Positions 58,015 to 64,000 of a stretch of DNA of 64,000 nt are shown piece by piece (the stretch's first letter is position 1; each line of letters starts with the position of its first letter). The stretch comes from Gymnothorax reevesii (lineage: Eukaryota > Chordata > Actinopteri > Anguilliformes > Muraenidae). The stretch is taken from contig CM056580.1 of assembly GCA_029721435.1 (NCBI GenBank), positions 29,918,867-29,982,866 on the forward strand. Reading direction: 5' to 3'. The notes under the pieces are model-generated. The model saw only the letters and a list, made by a program, of their open reading frames with translations. It was not told the DNA's origin and did no database searches. A program made the position numbers and the translations under genes.

Positions 58015-61000
58015 GTATTATGAGGTTGATATTGGTGATAGAAAAGTTAAGGAGATTTTAAAAGCGAATTTGAAAGTTCATTTGTTTAAAATGGGAGTGT
58101 TGGGCACTGCTGAGGCTGTCTCTTGGTCCGCGTGTACCGGGGGCTCGACTCCGCCGTCAGGGGCGGGTCCTGGTTTATCATTTGAGCAGCAAAAAGAATT
58201 GCTTTTGTTGCGGATGACTTTGGAAACTGAGAGGGAAGTTGCGGTTGAGAAGGTGAGGCAGGAGACAGAACAGGCAAAGTTGGAGCTGCAGAGACACAAA
58301 TTATTGTTGATCAGTGAGGGTAAAGTTACTGCCGATGTTCTCAATGACGGTCCTCCTGTTCCGGGCGTTGTCCCGGCCAGGGCAGACGATTTGAGTGATT
58401 TAAGGCTTGTTCCCAAATTTAATGAGCGAGATCCTGAAACTTTTTTTTCAATGTTTGAGCGTTTGGCTGAAGCACGGGGGTGGCCTGATTCAATCCGCAC
58501 ATTAATGCTACAATGTGTCTTGACGGGCAGGGCTCAAGAGGCCTTTTCTTCTTTAAGTGACAGGGATGGTTTAAATTATTTTGTGGTGAAGTCAGCTGTT
58601 CTTAAGGCTTATGAGCTGGTGCCTGAAGCTTATCGCCAGCGGTTTAGAAGTTGGAAAAGAGGTGACAAGTCGCATTTGGAGTTTGCTCGTGATTTGTACA
58701 TTCAGTTTGATCGTTGGTGTACTGCTGCGGAGGTTGACTCCTATAATACTTTACGTGATTTGATGATTTTGGAGCAATTTAAAAATTCGGTTCCGGAGCG
58801 TATTGCAATTTATATTAGTGAGCAAAAGGTGAAAACCGCAGCTGAAGCTGCTGCGTTGGCCGATGATTATGTGCTGACGCATGTAGATTGTGGTCATTCT
58901 GGTGTGCGGAGTAATGGCAGTTGGGAAAGTTCTGTTGGTGCATGTTCTAGTGGGCTTGTGAAAAAAGCTAGGTGGGAACGGGAACAGAAACATGAGCGCA
59001 TTGCGCGTGACTTTGATAAAGTTTGTAATTACTGTCATAAACGTGGGCACTGGAAAAGGGATTGTTTTGCATTAAAATCTAAGTCTAATCAAAATGGAAT
59101 TAATGGTAATCCCAAACCGGCTATGTTTGCTGCGCCAGGTTCTGATCAGTTGTTGCAGTCTTCAGGTGCCGAGTTAAAAGCAGATGCGTGTAGTTTAGAG
59201 CTGCAGTCGTATTTGCCTTTCATTACTGAGGGTTTTGTGTCTTTGGTGGGGAGTAATAAAAAAATCTGCGCAAAAATACTGCGTGACACTGGTGCATTTG
59301 ACTCGTTCATTTTAGCATCGGCCTTACCATTTTCAGAGGATTCTTATATGGGTTCTTATATCCCTGTGCTTGGACTGGAGTTAAATGTTTTGCGTGTACC
59401 TCTGCACAAAGTAATGCTGTCCTGTGATCTGTTTCAGGGTGAGGTGGCGGTCGGCGTGCGCCCGGCTTTGCCTGTGGAGGGTGTTACCATGATCCTGGGT
59501 AATGGTATAGCGGGGAGTCGAGTGTGGGCTGATGTTGCACCTCCTGCCGTTGTTGTGTCATCACCCTTAGTTAGTGGCGAACCTGACAGTAATGAAAAAG
59601 AGTTTCCTGAAGTGTTCAGGGCATGTGCAGTGACGCACGCAATGAAGCAAGCACAGTTAAAACAGATAAATTCAACTGAAAATGATGACATTTTGATGCA
59701 GCATGACATAATATGTCCGGATGTTCCTTGGTCTGTCTCCCACAGTGAATTGGTGGAGGAGCAGCGAGCTGACGGGTCATTGAAGGATCTTTGGCAGATG
59801 GCTTGTCTGTCTGGTGAGGTGAAAAGTCACGCTCATTGTTATTTTGTTCAGAATGATGTATTGATGAGGAAGTGGGTCCCTCAGTGGGAAAAATTTGTTG
59901 GTGAACCTGTTTATCAAGTTGTTGTGCCTTCTAGGTTTCGTAAAATGGTGTTGCAGATTTCCCATGATGAGTCTGGTCATTTGGGTGTCAGGAAGACGTA
60001 TGACCGTATTTTGAGGTATTTTTTTTGGCCACGGCTTAAAAGGGATATTTCTGCTTATGTGAAATCATGCCATACGTGTCAACTCACCAGCAAACCAAAT
60101 CAGAGCTTAAAGCCTGCACCATTGTCTCCTATACCAGCTATAAGTCAGCCTTTTGAATATTTAATTATAGATTGTGTTGGCCCGTTGCCTCCGTCTAAAT
60201 CGGGAGCGAATTACCTTTTAACTGTTATGTGTCAGAGCACAAGATATCCTGCTGCGTATCCTTTGCGCACGATAACAGCTAAATCTGTAGTTCGTGCGTT
60301 GTCGCAGTTTATTTCAATTTTTGGTGTTCCGAGAGCCATTCAGTCGGATCAAGGATCAAATTTTTCGTCCCGTTTATTTGCGCAAGTGTTGAAGCAGCTA
60401 CATGTTAAACATAATCAGGCATCTGCCTACCATGCGCAGAGCCAAGGGGCTCTTGAGCGGTTTCATCAAACACTTAAATCTATGTTGCGTGCTTATTGCA
60501 CACAAATGAATAGAGACTGGGAAGATGGTTTACCGTGGTTGTTGTTAGCTGCTAGGGAGGTAGTCCAGGAGAGCACAGGATTTAGTCCGAACGACCTTGT
60601 GTTTGGTCATACTGTGCGTGGTCCTTTGGCCCTGTTGCGGGATAATTGGATGGAGTTACAACCACCACAAAACCTCATTGACTACGTAAATGGTTTTCGG
60701 TATCGCCTTTATAAAGCTCAGGAGGTGGCCAAAAGGAATTTGGAATCTGCACAGGACAAAATGAAAAGGCTTTTTGATCGCCAGGTTGAGAATCGTGTTT
60801 TTCTCCCTGGGGATCAGGTGCTTGCTTTGTTGCCCATTGTTACCTCTCCATTTCAGGCTAAATTTTCTGGTCCGTTTTCTGTGGTGAAGAGGGTGTCGGA
60901 GCAGAATTATGTTATAGCTACTCCCTGCCGTAGATCTTCTACCCAGCTTTGTCATGTGAATTTGTTGAAGCCATATTTTTCTCGGGTGCAGCCCGATCAA

Positions 61001-62545
61001 GGAGAGCAGGTAGCGGATCTCCATCCAGCTTGTTTGTCAATGTCTGTATCCCCTCATGCCGCGACTGAGCAAGGGGGGGAGGATGTGTTGGTGCCTGATG
61101 AAGCTGTAATTTGTGGTCGTCTTAAGAACTCAGAGTCTCTACAGAATCTTGATGGCTTGTTGAGTCATTTAGATGCTTCTAGGCGTGGCCAATTGGTGAA
61201 TTTAATTAAGCGATATCCATGTCTATTTGGTGATACACCTTCTCGCACGCACCTGATTGAACATGATATAGATGTTGGTGATTGTAAACCTATTAAACAA
61301 AGGTTCTATCGTGTTCATCCAGAGAAACGCAAGTATCTTGATGCTGAGGTGAAGTATATGTTGGATAATGGTATTGCTGAGCCATCTTGTTCCAGTTGGG
61401 CATCACCATGTTTGCTTGTTCCCAAGTCCGATAACACACTTAGATTTTGTTCAGATTTTCGTAAAGTAAATAATGTGACGAAGGCAGACTCATTTCCGCT
61501 TCCTCGGATGGAGGATTGTGTTGATGAAGTTGGGTCAGCTAAATTTGTGAGTAAGTTCGACTTGTTGAAAGGTTATTGGCAGGTCCCGTTGTCAGCCAGA
61601 GCACGAGAAATGGCTGCGTTTACTACTCCCACTGGATTATATTCTTACACCGTGATGGCTTTTGGTTTGAGGAATGCACCGGCGACTTTTCAACGCCTGA
61701 TGAATTTGGTTGTTGGGGGTTTGGAAGGTTGCTCAGTGTATTTAGATGATGTAGTAATTTTTTCAAATGACTGGGATAGCCATCTTGACCGTATTCAGCA
61801 GTTGTTTAACCGTTTAGCTCATGCTCGTTTGACTGTGAATCTCGCTAAATGCGAGTTTGCAAAAGCTACAGTGACGTATTTGGGTCGTGTGGTGGGGCAA
61901 GGTAGAGTGTGTCCGGTTCGTGCAAAAGTGCAAGCTATTGATGAGTATGCTCCGCCATCAACAAAAAAAATGCTTATGCGGTTTTTAGGACTAGTGGGGT
62001 ATTATAGGTGTTTTTGTAGAAATTTTTCTACTGTTGTCGCTCCTCTTACAGACTTGTTGAAGGGTAATGTTAAGTATCTGTGGTCCTCAGAATGTCAGAA
62101 GGCATTTGAAAACGTTAAAGCCTTAATTTGTAATGCTCCTGTTTTGGCTGCGCCACAGTGGGATAAGGCGTTTAAGCTTGAGGTAGATGCTAGTTATGTT
62201 GGTGCAGGAGCGGTGTTGTTGCAATCTGACGATTTGGGAGTGGATAAGCCAGTATGTTTCTTTTCGAAGAAATTCAATAAACATCAGTTGAATTATTCAG
62301 TTATCGAGAAAGAAACTCTTGCGTTAATTTTAGCTTTGCAGCATTTCAGTGTATATGTTAGCTCTGTGCCTGTGGTGGTCTTTACTGATCATAATCCATT
62401 GACTTTTCTTAGTTCATTACAGAGTCCAAATCAGAGGCTTGTTCGTTGGGCTCTGTTTCTCCAATCTTACACCCTGGATATTCGCCATATTAAGGGGCGG
62501 GATAACGTAGTGGCGGATGCTTTGTCCCGTGCCCCAAGTCAATAG
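57980..62545 (+). CDS. Gag-Pol polyprotein of the Gmr1-type retrotransposon
   Basis: 1521 codons, no internal stop. Gag: a helical, charged stretch (about 70-115) and a capsid region whose second half (about 215-300, YRQRFRSW to LRDLMILEQF) resembles the SCAN domain, which is held to descend from this element group. Zinc knuckle C349-C352-H357-C362. Protease DTGA at 436-439. Integrase: HHCC finger H662, H667, C697, C700, then the catalytic triad D731, D790, E826 (DD35E), and a GPF module at 964-966. Reverse transcriptase: YLDD at 1254-1257 with the upstream FDLLKGYWQ block. RNase H: D1403, E1443, D1470, ending near DALSR at the C-terminus. Gag and Pol share one frame, with no shift between them. 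The start used here (57980) is simply the first in-frame ATG; its first eight or so residues are not gag-like because of the nearby frame break. Confidence 0.95.
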   Translation: MSVLETSWLIAEYYEVDIGDRKVKEILKANLKVHLFKMGVLGTAEAVSWSACTGGSTPPSGAGPGLSFEQQKELLLLRMTLETEREVAVEKVRQETEQAKLELQRHKLLLISEGKVTADVLNDGPPVPGVVPARADDLSDLRLVPKFNERDPETFFSMFERLAEARGWPDSIRTLMLQCVLTGRAQEAFSSLSDRDGLNYFVVKSAVLKAYELVPEAYRQRFRSWKRGDKSHLEFARDLYIQFDRWCTAAEVDSYNTLRDLMILEQFKNSVPERIAIYISEQKVKTAAEAAALADDYVLTHVDCGHSGVRSNGSWESSVGACSSGLVKKARWEREQKHERIARDFDKVCNYCHKRGHWKRDCFALKSKSNQNGINGNPKPAMFAAPGSDQLLQSSGAELKADACSLELQSYLPFITEGFVSLVGSNKKICAKILRDTGAFDSFILASALPFSEDSYMGSYIPVLGLELNVLRVPLHKVMLSCDLFQGEVAVGVRPALPVEGVTMILGNGIAGSRVWADVAPPAVVVSSPLVSGEPDSNEKEFPEVFRACAVTHAMKQAQLKQINSTENDDILMQHDIICPDVPWSVSHSELVEEQRADGSLKDLWQMACLSGEVKSHAHCYFVQNDVLMRKWVPQWEKFVGEPVYQVVVPSRFRKMVLQISHDESGHLGVRKTYDRILRYFFWPRLKRDISAYVKSCHTCQLTSKPNQSLKPAPLSPIPAISQPFEYLIIDCVGPLPPSKSGANYLLTVMCQSTRYPAAYPLRTITAKSVVRALSQFISIFGVPRAIQSDQGSNFSSRLFAQVLKQLHVKHNQASAYHAQSQGALERFHQTLKSMLRAYCTQMNRDWEDGLPWLLLAAREVVQESTGFSPNDLVFGHTVRGPLALLRDNWMELQPPQNLIDYVNGFRYRLYKAQEVAKRNLESAQDKMKRLFDRQVENRVFLPGDQVLALLPIVTSPFQAKFSGPFSVVKRVSEQNYVIATPCRRSSTQLCHVNLLKPYFSRVQPDQGEQVADLHPACLSMSVSPHAATEQGGEDVLVPDEAVICGRLKNSESLQNLDGLLSHLDASRRGQLVNLIKRYPCLFGDTPSRTHLIEHDIDVGDCKPIKQRFYRVHPEKRKYLDAEVKYMLDNGIAEPSCSSWASPCLLVPKSDNTLRFCSDFRKVNNVTKADSFPLPRMEDCVDEVGSAKFVSKFDLLKGYWQVPLSARAREMAAFTTPTGLYSYTVMAFGLRNAPATFQRLMNLVVGGLEGCSVYLDDVVIFSNDWDSHLDRIQQLFNRLAHARLTVNLAKCEFAKATVTYLGRVVGQGRVCPVRAKVQAIDEYAPPSTKKMLMRFLGLVGYYRCFCRNFSTVVAPLTDLLKGNVKYLWSSECQKAFENVKALICNAPVLAAPQWDKAFKLEVDASYVGAGAVLLQSDDLGVDKPVCFFSKKFNKHQLNYSVIEKETLALILALQHFSVYVSSVPVVVFTDHNPLTFLSSLQSPNQRLVRWALFLQSYTLDIRHIKGRDNVVADALSRAPSQ

Positions 62546-62811
62546 TTTTGCCTCTTGGGTTTGTTGTCCCATTCTCCTAGGTTTCCCTTCTTAAAAGCTT
62601 CAAGGATCCAGTTGCTGGAGGGAGTGGAATCTTGGGGTTGTGGGAGACATGAACGGTGAGGTATTTCTTTGGCATTGAATGAGTCTGAGATTTGTGTATT
62701 GTTACACGGTGTGATTGATTTTTAAAGTTGTACTTATGGTTGAATTTGTAGTTAAGGAAGTATTATGTGGATTGGTTTTTGTCAGGGTTCCTTTTAGGAC
62801 CCTGACTTTAT
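62546..62811 (+). other. 3' untranslated region of the retrotransposon
   Basis: No env or other frame. A small stem (GTCAGGGT 62781-62788 with ACCCTGAC 62799-62806) sits just before the polypurine tract. Confidence 0.6.
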
Positions 62812-62820
62812 GGGGGGGGG
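62812..62820 (+). promoter_or_regulatory. Polypurine tract
   Basis: Nine consecutive G residues abut the right LTR, the expected priming site for plus-strand DNA synthesis. It is unusually pure G. Confidence 0.85.
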
Positions 62821-63238
62821 TGTGACGGCCATGGGGCCTTAGTCTTTCCATAGGTACTTGTGTGTGTGTGCTCTGTTTTGCAGGTGCAGCTGAGTTGGCA
62901 TCAGGTAACTGGGAACACCTGGCCAGTGTTCCCAGGTTACTTAATCCCACCTCTTCAGCCATCTGGGTCATCTTCGTAATCGCGGAAGTAGTTGGAGCGG
63001 TCGTGGTTGCCGTCGGTCCCCTTCTCAAGCCATGCCGGCTTTACTTTGTTTTTTGTTTTGCATTTACAACATGCACCTCATATCTTTCATTGCATTCATA
63101 CATTTTCATACACTACTGACACTTACTTCCACACCCCATTAAGTATTTATTGTGTAATTTAATAAACTTTTGCTAACTTTTGGAGCCGCCTTGTCTACAT
63201 CTCCCTTACTGGTTGCGGCTGATGAGCCGGCCGTAACA
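62821..63238 (+). repeat. Right LTR
   Basis: 418 bp, identical to the left LTR apart from one additional GT dinucleotide. AATAAA at 63161-63166. Confidence 0.97.
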
Positions 63239-63242
63239 CAGT
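63239..63242. repeat. Target-site duplication CAGT, right copy
   Basis: Matches the CAGT preceding the left LTR. Ty3/gypsy elements usually make 4-6 bp duplications. Confidence 0.85.
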
Positions 63243-63640
63243 GAATAAGTAAAAAGTCTGGCTGGGAGGGTGTTAGGAAAGTTGACCCTGCATATTTTAT
63301 GCATGTCAATATGGAGAGCAGCTGAAAAAAGGTGCTGTGCAAGGAGGTGTGTGGCACATTTCTCCATTTTACATTGAGCAAAATGTTTCATTTTCACTTT
63401 CACACCTTGTTATCAGCGTATGTATTAAACATTGTGTCTTTTTTGACTGATCCAAATGATTTGTTAGCCAGAGCTTTGAGAAAGTATTTTCTCCCATCCT
63501 GATTTCTTCTTTTTTTGTTAATTTGTCATTTATAAATGTGTTAAATCATTAAACTAATTTTACAGCAAGAAAAGGATAATGTGAGTTCACACGAAATGCA
63601 GCTAACTGAAGGTAAAGTCATTTAAAATCTACATCACCCA
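63243..63640. other. Non-coding flank
   Basis: Continuation of the DNA interrupted by the retrotransposon. Nothing recognised. Confidence 0.35.
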
Positions 63641-64000
63641 TGTAAAAAAAAAAAAAAAAAAATCCGGTTACACTTGATAATAAGGGAACATAAATCATGT
63701 AGTTATCATGCATTACTTTATGCATGATTCACTCATGAGTTTATCATGATTACTGCATGATTTTATACATGAATTCATCATGACTCATCATGAGTTAAAA
63801 TGAATTCATGCTTACTCATGTCTGATTTCATGCAATGACATCATATCAACATAGGCACTGACTCTAATGAATTCATCATGAATCAAAAGTAATTGAGCAT
63901 GATCACGAAGAATTCATGGTTAAGCGTAGTTCATGTCATTCAGTGATTTCTTAGCAATAGCATTTGATGCATCTGTTGTAATGAAAACTACCGTATGTCC
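63641..64000. mobile_element. Probable MITE, cut by the window end
   Basis: After an A run (63643-63661), CCGGTTACACTTGATAATAA opens a stretch dense in CATGA/TCATG and ATGAATTCAT motifs in both orientations (63700-63930). This resembles the end of a common fish non-autonomous element. The right end is outside the window. Confidence 0.5.

Larger units (their letters stand above)
56735..63238 (+). mobile_element. Near-intact Gmr1-type Ty3/gypsy LTR retrotransposon
   Basis: A 6504-bp element: left LTR (56735-57150), tRNA-Pro-type primer site, about 0.8-kb leader, a single gag-pol frame (57980-62545), an untranslated 275-bp tail, polypurine tract and right LTR (62821-63238), inside a 4-bp CAGT duplication. 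Protein order is gag, zinc knuckle, protease, integrase, reverse transcriptase, RNase H. Integrase first is the hallmark of the Gmr1 group of deuterostome Ty3/gypsy elements; standard Ty3/gypsy has integrase last. No envelope frame is present. The two LTRs differ only by one GT unit, so the insertion is very recent. It stands alone in this window. Confidence 0.95.

Noticed and set aside
58078..58500. 140-codon minus-strand frame opposite gag
   Set aside because: Shadow of the gag-pol frame, no motif.
1..64000. CRISPR array, rRNA, or bacterial operon
   Set aside because: None of the direct repeats has regular unique spacers, and no rRNA core or bacterial gene order is present.

Overview
This window looks like intronic and intergenic DNA of a ray-finned (teleost) fish. 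The evidence is eukaryotic: split exons with GT/AG splice sites, long CA/GT microsatellites, and a dense, nested load of transposon families common in teleost genomes (Tc1/mariner, hAT-like and PIF/Harbinger-like elements, foldback MITEs, L2- and L1/Tx1-type LINEs, a tRNA-derived SINE and Ty3/gypsy LTR elements). No bacterial gene layout, rRNA or CRISPR array is visible. The species cannot be named from sequence alone.

The only host gene I can support is a plus-strand gene of the RCC1 beta-propeller family, seen as two internal exons (35226-35350 and 47044-47187). They join in frame across an 11.7-kb phase-1 intron. No convincing exon lies in the first 35 kb or after 47.2 kb, so the flanking introns are probably large, or the remaining exons lie outside the window.

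Layout: 1-5.8 kb, non-coding with GT/CA repeats; 5.9-6.5 kb, a decayed Tc1-like transposase; 6.5-9.56 kb, plain DNA; 9.96-13.7 kb, a 3.7-kb terminal-inverted-repeat (TIR) element holding a perfect 40-bp palindrome, a small hAT-like MITE and blocks of a TCTTGG-rich motif; 16.4-18.3 kb, a hAT-like element with nested foldbacks; 19.1-21 kb, two different Tc1-like relics; 23.5-27.2 kb, an L2-type LINE split by a Tc1-like element; 30.8-32.6 kb, a Tc1 mosaic and a MITE; 35.4-37.9 kb, an L1/Tx1-type LINE with an inverted internal block; 37.9-39.9 kb, a DNA element with a Harbinger-like element inside; 42.9-46.6 kb, MITEs and a Tc1-like relic interrupted by a second element that itself contains a 1.2-kb solo LTR; 47.2-49.1 kb, a 34-bp minisatellite against an RCC1 exon; 50.2-50.5 kb, a SINE; 53.4-55.2 kb, GC-richer unique DNA.

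The outstanding feature is an almost intact LTR retrotransposon at 56735-63238. It has 416/418-bp LTRs that differ only by one GT unit, a 4-bp CAGT target duplication, a tRNA-Pro-type primer site, a polypurine tract and one 1521-codon gag-pol frame. Integrase lies upstream of reverse transcriptase and RNase H, which is the Gmr1-type arrangement rather than the usual Ty3/gypsy order. The copy must be recent. The only visible defect is at the extreme start of gag, where a good upstream ATG runs into a stop after 28 codons in another frame.
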